Source of the DNA: Acetobacteraceae bacterium
GTDB lineage: Bacteria; Pseudomonadota; Alphaproteobacteria; Acetobacterales; Acetobacteraceae
Direction: 5' to 3'
DNA: 9,923 nt
Assembly: GCA_947446625.1 (NCBI GenBank)
Contig: CANFIE010000114.1
Coordinates: 1 to 9,923 of the forward strand
The notes under the pieces are model-generated. The model was not told the DNA's origin. It made no database searches and saw only the letters and a program-made list of their open reading frames with translations. Positions 1 to 5,879 of this stretch are shown in pieces (the first letter of the stretch is position 1; every line of letters starts with the position of its first letter). Position numbers and translations under genes: made by a program.

Positions 1-140
1 GGGCGCTGCTGATGCCGCTGTTCTTCGCCCTGCTGCTGAGCCTGACCGGCCGCTACGGCCTGGGCTTTGCCCTGTGCGGCCTGCCGGCGCTGGTGGTGGG
101 CGCCAGCATGCTGCGCCCGGCCTGGCTGCGTTTGCGATAA
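1..140 (+). CDS. Membrane protein, C-terminal fragment (probable transporter)
   Basis: The reading frame is open from base 3 to the TAA at 138-140 and gives 45 residues; the start lies outside the window. The fragment has two hydrophobic stretches (about residues 1-16 and 19-37 of the fragment) separated by a short polar turn (TGRYG), and it ends in a basic tail rich in Arg and Leu. This is how the last two helices of many multi-pass inner-membrane transporters look, for example the major facilitator superfamily, with the positive tail on the cytoplasmic side. The MFS assignment is a guess from this pattern, because no diagnostic motif is present. Any polytopic membrane protein could end this way. 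A possible terminator hairpin lies just downstream (159-178), so it is probably not co-transcribed with the FKBP gene. Confidence 0.55.
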   Translation, partial: ALLMPLFFALLLSLTGRYGLGFALCGLPALVVGASMLRPAWLRLR

Positions 141-144
141 CTCG

Positions 145-180
145 GCCCTGTGTGTACCAGGGCGGCAGCACCCGCCTTTT
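145..180 (+). terminator. Possible intrinsic terminator with an alternative upstream hairpin
   Basis: GGCGG at 161-165 pairs with CCGCC at 172-176 across a 6-base loop. The stem extends by a G-T wobble and an A-T pair and runs into a short T run (177-180). This resembles a weak rho-independent terminator for the membrane-protein gene. A second hairpin, GCCCTG at 145-150 with CAGGGC at 158-163, shares bases 161-163 with the first, so the two cannot form together. The T run is only four bases, and GC-rich genomes form such stems by chance, so the call is tentative. Confidence 0.35.
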
Positions 181-191
181 GAGAGGAAGCA

Positions 192-527
192 ATGATGACC
201 GACACCAAGATTGGCACTGGCGCCGAAGCCATGGCCGGCCAGCACATCAGCGTGCACTACACCGGCTGGCTGTTCGACGCCTCGGCCCCCGAGAACAAGG
301 GCCGCAAGTTTGACAGCTCGCGCGACCGCGGCCAGCCCTTCCAGTTCCAGCTTGGCGTCGGCCAGGTGATTGGCGGCTGGGACCAGGGCTTCGCCGGCAT
401 GAAGGTGGGCGGCACCCGCACGCTGGTGATTCCGCCCGAGCTGGGCTACGGCGCTCGCGGCGCCGGCGGGGTTATTCCGCCGAACGCCACGCTGATCTTC
501 GACGTCGAGCTGCTCGGCGTCGGCTGA
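192..527 (+). CDS. FKBP-type peptidyl-prolyl cis-trans isomerase
   Basis: This 111-residue protein is a single FKBP domain that catalyses cis-trans isomerisation of X-Pro bonds during protein folding. The canonical FK506-pocket residues can be matched to human FKBP12: Tyr23 (VHYTG), Phe40-Asp41 (KFDSS), Val59-Ile60 and Trp63 (GQVIGGWDQG), Tyr86 (ELGYG), Ile95 and Phe103 (IFDVELL). The active site therefore looks complete. There is no signal peptide, lipobox or membrane segment, so it should be cytoplasmic; many larger bacterial FKBPs (FkpA, Mip) carry an extra dimerisation domain and export signal that are absent here. Two ATGs follow each other (192 and 195). The GAGG at 183-186 is 5 bases from the first and 8 from the second, so translation could begin at 195. 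The gene converges with the M81 gene, leaving one base between the stop codons. Confidence 0.93.
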   Translation: MMTDTKIGTGAEAMAGQHISVHYTGWLFDASAPENKGRKFDSSRDRGQPFQFQLGVGQVIGGWDQGFAGMKVGGTRTLVIPPELGYGARGAGGVIPPNATLIFDVELLGVG

Positions 528-528
528 C

Positions 529-2028
529 TTACCGATTTGCTCCGGGGCGCAACCGCAGCCCCGGGCGCAGATTGGTGAAGGGCAAGGTGGCCGGGTCGGC
601 CACCACCGGCCCGGGCGCGGCCACCACCAGCACCGCCTGGCTGATGGGCTGGAAATCCGCCCGGAAATGCACGCTGGACTTCAGCGCCAGAATGCTCTGC
701 GCGCTGGGCTGCACGCCGATATGCGTGAGAATGGCCTGGTCCAGCGCCTGCATCTTGCGCGAAACCACCACCACCCGCACCCCGCTGGAAACCCGGATGA
801 GCGCGGTGGCGCCCAGATTGGCCGGGTTACCCTTGCCCATGGGGCCAGTGCAGGTGAAGCGCCCATCGGTCAGCCGTTCCACCGTGGCATTCACCGCCAG
901 CGGCGCGCCGTCGCTTTTGCCGCCCAGGGTCAGCGCCAGCGAGGCGCCCTCCCCCGCCGCGTGGCAGGCCGCCGCGCTTTCGGCGTCGTTTATCAGGCAC
1001 AGCACCGCGCCCTGCGCATCCTGGCGGATGAGTTCCGCCAGCAGCCCGGTGGTATCGCCATGGCCGCCGCCGCCGGGATTGTCCTGCGTGTCGGCCATCA
1101 CCACCGGCTTGCTGTTGCCGCGCGCCAGCGTGATGGCTTGGGCCACACCCTCGGCGGCTTCCAGCACATTGCCGCCAAAGCTGGCCTCATGCGTGTTGAG
1201 GTAGGCGCACAGCGCCTCGGCCGCCGCATCCGCGCTCGCCTGATCTTCGGCATAGGCGCTGACCGCCACGCCGCAGCCGGGAAAGTCGGCGTAGGGAAAG
1301 CCGAAGCAGAAGCCCAGTTCGCGCACATTGTGCAGCGCTTCCAGCCGGGCGCGTTCCTCCAGCACCAGGGACATCGGCGGCACCATGGTGCATTGCATGG
1401 TCAGCGGAATCAGGAAGTCCACCTGGCGCCAGGCTTTTGCCAGTGGCTTGCCGGCCTTCACCCGCTCAACCAGAATCTCGGTGGCGCGACCGCCGGCATA
1501 GGCTTGGTCCACATGCGGATAGGTGCGGTAGGGCACCAGCACATCGGCCAGGTCGGTCATTTCCTGGGTCAGGTTGCAATGCGGGTCCAGGCTGGCGGCA
1601 ATCGGCACATTCGGCCCCACCACGGCGCGCACCCGGCGCAGCACCTCGGCCTCGGCATCGTCATGCCCCACCGCCACCATGGCGCCGTGCAGTTCCAGGA
1701 ACACGCCATCCACCGGCGCCTCGGCCACCGCGTCTGAAAGCGTGGCAACCAGCAGCGCGGTGATGCGCTCGAACGCCTCGGCGGTTACCGGCCCGGCCGG
1801 GTTGGCCATGCACCAAACCAGCGGCACAATCTCGGCCCCGGCAGCCTCGGTGGCGCGAATGGCGCCGCTGGTGGGCAGGCTGGTGGGGCGCAGCGCCTCC
1901 ACCAGCGTGGCGGCGCGTTGCAGCGCAGGGAAGCCGCCGGGGGTGAGGAATTGGTCCCACCCCGTGGGCAGCGGCGCGAAGGAATGGCTTTCATGCTGAA
2001 AGCCGCCAATGGCAATGCGCATCTGCAT
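529..2028 (-). CDS. M81 family metallopeptidase (MlrC-like)
   Basis: This 499-residue protein has the full layout of the M81/DUF1485 family, whose best-known member MlrC cleaves linearised microcystin peptides in sphingomonads. Visible signatures from the N-terminus are GGFQHESHSFAP (8-19), LELHGAM (111-117), SLDPHCNLT (146-154), the YRTYPHVD stretch (167-174), the glycine-rich DNPGGGGHGDTT (316-327) and VHFRADF (453-459). The His/Asp residues in these motifs are presumed zinc ligands. No signal peptide is seen, so it is probably cytoplasmic. The chosen ATG (2028) shares one base with the upstream TGA (TGATG), indicating translational coupling as the last gene of the operon. An in-frame TTG at 2031 and an ATG at 2022 are alternatives, and no strong Shine-Dalgarno decides between them. 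Most M81 genes occur without other mlr genes, next to peptide or amino-acid catabolic genes, so the physiological substrate here is unknown. Confidence 0.9.
   Translation of the reverse strand: MQMRIAIGGFQHESHSFAPLPTGWDQFLTPGGFPALQRAATLVEALRPTSLPTSGAIRATEAAGAEIVPLVWCMANPAGPVTAEAFERITALLVATLSDAVAEAPVDGVFLELHGAMVAVGHDDAEAEVLRRVRAVVGPNVPIAASLDPHCNLTQEMTDLADVLVPYRTYPHVDQAYAGGRATEILVERVKAGKPLAKAWRQVDFLIPLTMQCTMVPPMSLVLEERARLEALHNVRELGFCFGFPYADFPGCGVAVSAYAEDQASADAAAEALCAYLNTHEASFGGNVLEAAEGVAQAITLARGNSKPVVMADTQDNPGGGGHGDTTGLLAELIRQDAQGAVLCLINDAESAAACHAAGEGASLALTLGGKSDGAPLAVNATVERLTDGRFTCTGPMGKGNPANLGATALIRVSSGVRVVVVSRKMQALDQAILTHIGVQPSAQSILALKSSVHFRADFQPISQAVLVVAAPGPVVADPATLPFTNLRPGLRLRPGANR
542..564. 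terminator. GC-rich hairpin just past the FKBP stop, inside the M81 gene end
   Basis: CCGGGGC at 542-548 is perfectly complementary to GCCCCGG at 558-564, with a 9-base loop. It begins 15 bases after the FKBP stop and lies within the last codons of the opposing M81 gene, where it encodes part of the Arg-Pro-Gly-rich tail. The converging genes leave no room for a separate terminator, so this stem could act as a bidirectional pause or terminator. No T tract follows on either strand, so it would need Rho or serve mainly as a 3'-end stabiliser. It could also simply reflect coding of RPG repeats in GC-rich codons. Confidence 0.3.
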
Positions 2029-3266
2029 CAAACTTTCGCGTTCGCGGTTTCAACAACGGCATCGGCCAGCACGCGCAGGCCCTGTTCCGCCCATTCGCGG
2101 GAAATGCTTTCGCTCGGGTGATGGCTCACCCCGCCATGGCAGGGAATGAACAGCATCACCGCCGGCATGCGTGCCGCCGCGTGGTAGGCGTCATGCCCGG
2201 CACCCGAGAGGATGTCGCGCTGCGACACCCCATGCCGCCGCGCCGCCACGCGCAGCCGCTCGGCCAGGGCCGGGTTGAAGGCCACGCGGGGGAAGCGCCA
2301 ATAGGCTTCACGCGCAACCTGCACCCGGCGGCGCAGCGCAATCTCGGCGAAGGCGGCGTCGGCCTCGGCCCATAGCGCCTCCAGCACCGCGGTTTCCGGG
2401 TGGCGGAAATCCATCGCCATCCGCGCCTCGCCCGAAACCACGCCATCCGCCCCCGGCGTGACCAGAAAGCGGCAGACGGTGAAGCGCCCTTCCGGCGCCC
2501 GCGCCAGCAGAATGCGCTCCGCTGCCACCGCCATCTCGGCCGCCGCCAGCAGCGCATCCTGCCGCATTGGCATCGGCGTGGAGCCGGCATGGCCATCCTT
2601 GCCAATAACCGTCACCAGCGCACGTTCAGTGGCGAAGCCGCCGGTCACCACGCCGATATCGAAGCCCTCGGCCTCCAATATCGGCCCCTGCTCGATATGC
2701 GCCTCAAAATACGCCGCCGCGCCAAGCAGGCCGAGGTCATCAGTGCCGGCCCAGCCCTGCTGGGTCAGCGCGTCGCCCAGGCGCTCGGCATCATCCAGCG
2801 CCGGGGCGTTGAGCGCCTGTTCCGGCGTGATCACGCCCATGGCAGCGGCGGCGCCGATCATGCTCGGGCTGAAGCGGCAGCCTTCCTCGCTGGTCCAGTT
2901 CACCAGCACAATCGGCGCTTCCGTCACCGTGCCGGCCTCATGCAGCGCGCGCAGAATCTCCAGCCCGGCCAGCACGCCATAGGGACCATCGAACTTGCCG
3001 CCGGTTGGCTGCGTATCCAAATGGCTGCCCACCAGCACGGGCGGGCGGGTCGGGTCGCGGCCCTCGCGCCGCAGCGCCATATTGCCGAAGCGATCCACCT
3101 TCAGCGTCAGCCCCGCCTCGCGGCCCCAGGCCACCAGCTGATGCCTGGCCTGGCTGTCCAGCGCCGACAGCGCCGGGCGGTTGTTGCCGCCGCCCGGCGT
3201 GGCGCCAATCCGCGCCAGCGCCATCAGGTTGTCCCACAGCCGGTCGGGCGAGAGCGGCAGGTTCAC
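2028..3266 (-). CDS. Zn-dependent M20 amidohydrolase, hydantoinase/carbamoylase family (second paralogue)
   Basis: This 412-residue enzyme belongs to the M20 subgroup of L-N-carbamoylase (AmaB/HyuC), beta-ureidopropionase and allantoate amidohydrolase, which hydrolyse carbamoyl or related amide groups. The dinuclear metal site is complete: His82 and Asp93 (GSHLDTQPTGGKFDG), Glu127-Glu128 (TSEEG), His190 (AHIEQGP) and His382 (GGVSHHPSE). In the lid domain, His226 (GHAGSTPM) and Arg288 (DFRH) are present. The position that is usually Asn in the NVVPG-like loop is Gly275 (ADGVVSG), which should alter substrate binding. The GTG start at 3266 overlaps the preceding stop as GTGA and has GGGAG (3278-3274) seven bases upstream. 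An in-frame start at 3329 would add 21 residues unlike the family and overlap the previous gene, so it was rejected. The gene is third in the operon. The N-carbamoyl, ureido or other amide substrate is not predictable. Confidence 0.9.
   Translation of the reverse strand: MNLPLSPDRLWDNLMALARIGATPGGGNNRPALSALDSQARHQLVAWGREAGLTLKVDRFGNMALRREGRDPTRPPVLVGSHLDTQPTGGKFDGPYGVLAGLEILRALHEAGTVTEAPIVLVNWTSEEGCRFSPSMIGAAAAMGVITPEQALNAPALDDAERLGDALTQQGWAGTDDLGLLGAAAYFEAHIEQGPILEAEGFDIGVVTGGFATERALVTVIGKDGHAGSTPMPMRQDALLAAAEMAVAAERILLARAPEGRFTVCRFLVTPGADGVVSGEARMAMDFRHPETAVLEALWAEADAAFAEIALRRRVQVAREAYWRFPRVAFNPALAERLRVAARRHGVSQRDILSGAGHDAYHAAARMPAVMLFIPCHGGVSHHPSESISREWAEQGLRVLADAVVETANAKV
2989..3029. repeat. 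Near-identical segment shared by the tandem amidohydrolase genes, copy 1
   Basis: These 41 bases match 4233-4273 with a single mismatch (C at 3009, T at 4253). They encode the metal-binding GSHLDTQPTGGKFD region in both paralogues. A further 21 identical bases begin at 2957 and 4201 respectively. The protein constraint is strong here, but matching synonymous codons suggest shared descent by tandem duplication, or local gene conversion. Confidence 0.75.
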
Positions 3267-4516
3267 CGCACCACTCCCGCTTCCGCCAGCACCGCATCGG
3301 CCAGCACCTGCAGGCCGGCGGTGGCCCATTCCGGCGTGATGCTCTCGGCCTCGTTATGGCTGATGCCACCATGGCAGGGGCAGAACAGCATCACGGTGGG
3401 CACCTTGCGCGCCATGTACACCGCGTCATGCCCAATGCCCGTCGGCATCTTCTTGTACTTGTAGCCGCGCGCCTCCGCCGCTGCCGCCAACCGCGCCACC
3501 AGTGGCTCGGCAAAGGGCATCAGCGGCGAATGCCAGAAGTCCAGCACCTCGATGGTCAGGCCACGTGCGGCGGCAATCTCGGCGGCGCGGGCCTTGATCT
3601 GCGCCGCCATCCAGTCCAGCCGCTCGCTGTCGCCGTGGCGGGTATCAATGCTGAACCAGACCCGGCTGGGCGCGATGTTGCGGCTGGAGGGGTACACATT
3701 CACCACCCCCACTGTGCCACGCCCTGGCTCTCCGGTGGGTGAGACAGCGGCCAGCGCAATCTCCTCCACCGCGGCAATCAGCGGGGCCGCGCCCATCATG
3801 GCGTCGCGCCGCCCGGCCATGATGCTGCCGCCATGGCTTTCCTCGCCCAGCACCGTCACCTCAAACCAGCGCTGCGCCAGGGCATGCGTCACCACGCCCA
3901 AATCCAGCCCTTCATTCTCCAGCTGCGGCCCCTGCTCAATATGCAGCTCGAAATAGGCGCCCAGCTTCTGCAGCTCACGCGGGTCGGCATCGCCCTGCCA
4001 GCCGATGCGGCGCAATTCCTCGCCAAACACCTTGCCCTCGGCATCCTGCTTGCTCAGCACTTCGTCCAGCGTGAACACATCCATGGCGCCGCCGCTGCCC
4101 ATCATGGGCGGGGAAAAGCGGGCGCCTTCCTCATTGGTCCAGTTGATCAGCACCAAGGGCGCCTCGGTCTCGGCACCGGCTTCGTGCAGGGCGCGCATCA
4201 CCTCCAGCCCGGCCAGCACGCCCAGAATGCCGTCGAACTTGCCGCCGGTTGGTTGCGTATCCAAATGGCTGCCAATGGCCACCGCCTTGCGCGAGGGATC
4301 ACGCCCCGGGCGGCGGAACACCATGTTGCCCAGCTTGTCGACGCTCAGCGTCAGGCCGCAGGCCTCGCCCCATTTCTGGAACAGCGCCCGGCCCTCACCA
4401 TCCAGATCAGTCAAGGTTTGCCGGTTGCAGCCGCCCTTGGCGGTGCCGCCAATCTTGGCAATCTCCATCAGGCTGTCCCACAGCCTGGTGCCACTCAACG
4501 GAATATTCGTGCTCAT
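3263..4516 (-). CDS. Zn-dependent M20 amidohydrolase, hydantoinase/carbamoylase family (first paralogue)
   Basis: This 417-residue enzyme is a paralogue of its downstream neighbour in the M20 carbamoylase/ureidopropionase/allantoate amidohydrolase group. Its metal ligands are His84 and Asp95 (GSHLDTQPTGGKFDG), Glu129-Glu130 (TNEEG), His192 (LHIEQGP) and His387 (GGISHNEAE). Lid residues His228, Asn280 (SRNIAPS) and Arg293 (DTRH) are all kept. The loop after His228 reads HGGSIMAGRRDA instead of the family-like HAGSTPM-x-x-R-x-DA seen in the sister gene; it is one residue shorter and lacks Thr-Pro, which may reshape the pocket. The ATG at 4516 overlaps the upstream TGA as TGATG, with GGAG (4528-4525) eight bases before it. 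An in-frame start at 4540 adds eight residues and is less likely. A 41-base stretch (4233-4273) differs from its counterpart in the sister gene at a single base. Confidence 0.9.
   Translation of the reverse strand: MSTNIPLSGTRLWDSLMEIAKIGGTAKGGCNRQTLTDLDGEGRALFQKWGEACGLTLSVDKLGNMVFRRPGRDPSRKAVAIGSHLDTQPTGGKFDGILGVLAGLEVMRALHEAGAETEAPLVLINWTNEEGARFSPPMMGSGGAMDVFTLDEVLSKQDAEGKVFGEELRRIGWQGDADPRELQKLGAYFELHIEQGPQLENEGLDLGVVTHALAQRWFEVTVLGEESHGGSIMAGRRDAMMGAAPLIAAVEEIALAAVSPTGEPGRGTVGVVNVYPSSRNIAPSRVWFSIDTRHGDSERLDWMAAQIKARAAEIAAARGLTIEVLDFWHSPLMPFAEPLVARLAAAAEARGYKYKKMPTGIGHDAVYMARKVPTVMLFCPCHGGISHNEAESITPEWATAGLQVLADAVLAEAGVVR
4233..4273. repeat. Near-identical segment shared by the tandem amidohydrolase genes, copy 2
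   Basis: This is the partner of 2989-3029, in the same orientation and 1244 bases away. It lies in the equivalent part of the first paralogue, over its His84/Asp95 metal-binding motif. Such a direct repeat could support recombination that fuses or deletes one paralogue. Confidence 0.75.
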
Positions 4517-5799
4517 CAAACGTTCTCCACCCCGCACCATTCGGCCATGGTCAGGGCAATGCTGCGGGTGATGTCCTGCATGCTCTGAATGCCAACACTC
4601 TCATCAATGCCATGGATGTCCTGCGCATCCGGCCCGAAGCATGCAACCGGCGTGCCTTGGTACAGCACGAAGTGCCGGCCATCGGTCAGCGCCGGGGCCG
4701 GATAGTCGCGCAGCGGGCTGCCGGCCACAGCCGCGAAGTTGCGCGCCGCCAGCTGCACGATCTCGGCGCTTTGGTCAAAGACGCAGCCCTCGGCCATGAA
4801 GCCCTTGAACTCCAGCGCCACCTTGCAACTGCGCAGGCGCGGGTCCTCAGCCGCCTTGGCCACCAGCGCCTCGATCTCGCGCGCCACTTCACGCGGGTCG
4901 CGGCCCACCATCACGCCCACGCGCATGCCGAGTTTGGCGCGGGTGGCCACGCTGCTGTTCCATTCGCCGCCCTGGAAGGTGCCCAGGTTCACATTCACCG
5001 GGTGGTTCACGCCCTGGAAGCTGGCATGCACCATCTCGGCGCGGTTCATGGCGTGCTCGTATTCCTTGAAGGCAGCGGCCACCACGCCCGCCGCCTCAAT
5101 GGCGTTGATGCCGCTGTGCATGTCGCGCACATGCGCCGGGCGGCCGCTCACCGTCACCCAGGCCCAGACCACGCCCACCTCGGCGGTCCACATGGCGGGA
5201 ATGCCGGGGCCGGGTTCGGGCAGAATCACCGCATCCATCTTCGGCAGGGCCAGCATGGTGGCGAGGGCGCCATTGCCGGTGCATTCTTCCTCGATAACCG
5301 CCTGCAACTGCACCGGCGCCGCCGGCTGCAACCCGGCCAGTTGCAGCGCCTTGAAGGCGAACAGGTTGCTGACCAGCCCGGCCTTCATGTCGCCGGCGCC
5401 CCGGCCATAAATCCGCCCGTCGCGCACCACGGCCTCATAGGGCGGGCTGGCCCACATGTCGGCGGCGCCCTCGGGTACCACGTCCAAGTGCCCATTCAGC
5501 GCCAGGCTGCGCCCGCCACTGCCACGCGGGGTATGCAGCGCCACCACATTGTCGCGCCCGGCATAGCTCATCAGCGGCGGGGAAAAGCCCCGGTGGCCCT
5601 CAAGCTTGCTCACCTCAACCGGAATGCGCTGCACCGGCAGGCCGGTGGTGGCGAAGAGCCGGGCCATTTCCGCCACCGCGCCCTGTTCGCGGCCCAGCGT
5701 GCTGTCATGCCGCACCAGCGCCACCACGGCGGCCAGCGCCTCGGCCTCCAGCGCATCCACCGCCTGCAAAATCGCCCGCTTCGCGCCCGCGTCCAGCAT
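4516..5799 (-). CDS. ArgE/DapE-type M20 deacylase
   Basis: This 427-residue enzyme belongs to the ArgE/DapE/ACY1/CPG2 branch of M20 metallohydrolases, which remove acyl groups from amino-acid nitrogen. Expected residues are visible: His104 with Asp106 (NGHLDVVP), the bridging Asp137 (GRGAGDMKAG), catalytic and ligand Glu171-Glu172 (EECTGNG), Glu195 (ILPEP) and His396 (DIHGIDES). The lid domain carries SGRPAHVRD around residue 222. The length fits the family. The chosen ATG at 5799 is where family-like sequence begins; an in-frame GTG at 5835 would add 12 residues (ADSLKVFGGWW and the initiator) and cannot be excluded. It is the first gene of the leftward operon and overlaps the next gene by TGATG. 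Its place beside carbamoylases and peptidases argues for catabolic deacylation rather than arginine or lysine biosynthesis, but the true substrate is unknown. Confidence 0.88.
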   Translation of the reverse strand: MLDAGAKRAILQAVDALEAEALAAVVALVRHDSTLGREQGAVAEMARLFATTGLPVQRIPVEVSKLEGHRGFSPPLMSYAGRDNVVALHTPRGSGGRSLALNGHLDVVPEGAADMWASPPYEAVVRDGRIYGRGAGDMKAGLVSNLFAFKALQLAGLQPAAPVQLQAVIEEECTGNGALATMLALPKMDAVILPEPGPGIPAMWTAEVGVVWAWVTVSGRPAHVRDMHSGINAIEAAGVVAAAFKEYEHAMNRAEMVHASFQGVNHPVNVNLGTFQGGEWNSSVATRAKLGMRVGVMVGRDPREVAREIEALVAKAAEDPRLRSCKVALEFKGFMAEGCVFDQSAEIVQLAARNFAAVAGSPLRDYPAPALTDGRHFVLYQGTPVACFGPDAQDIHGIDESVGIQSMQDITRSIALTMAEWCGVENV

Positions 5800-5879
5800 C
5801 CACCAACCCCCGAAAACCTTGAGGCTATCCGCCACCGCTTTTCATGGACAGCCCCGCCCACCCCGCTACCATGCCCGGC
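5800..5879. promoter_or_regulatory. Divergent intergenic region presumed to hold promoters of both amidohydrolase operons
   Basis: Only about 80 bases separate the preferred starts of the leftward and rightward operons, and just 8 bases if the alternative starts (GTG 5835, ATG 5844) are used. I see no convincing -35/-10 pair on either strand and no clear operator palindrome. None of the candidate starts for the rightward gene (5844, 5871, 5880) has a Shine-Dalgarno. The promoters are inferred from position alone. Confidence 0.35.

Noticed and set aside
667..1737. 356-codon open frame on the plus strand opposite the M81 gene
   Set aside because: His/Arg/Gln-rich shadow frame. The minus-strand M81 motifs cover this whole region.
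529..2028. Microcystin degradation locus (mlrABCD)
   Set aside because: Only the MlrC-like M81 family member is present. No MlrA-type CAAX protease, MlrB-type beta-lactamase-like enzyme or MlrD-type transporter is seen, and M81 proteins are common outside that pathway.
3266..3329. Upstream 21-codon extension of the second carbamoylase gene
   Set aside because: The extra residues are Gly/Ala/Arg-rich, unlike the family, and the extension would overlap the previous gene by over 60 bases. GTG 3266 has a Shine-Dalgarno and a standard GTGA overlap.
2400..3464. 354-codon open frame on the plus strand opposite both carbamoylase genes
   Set aside because: It crosses the junction of two well-supported minus-strand genes and has no recognisable domain.
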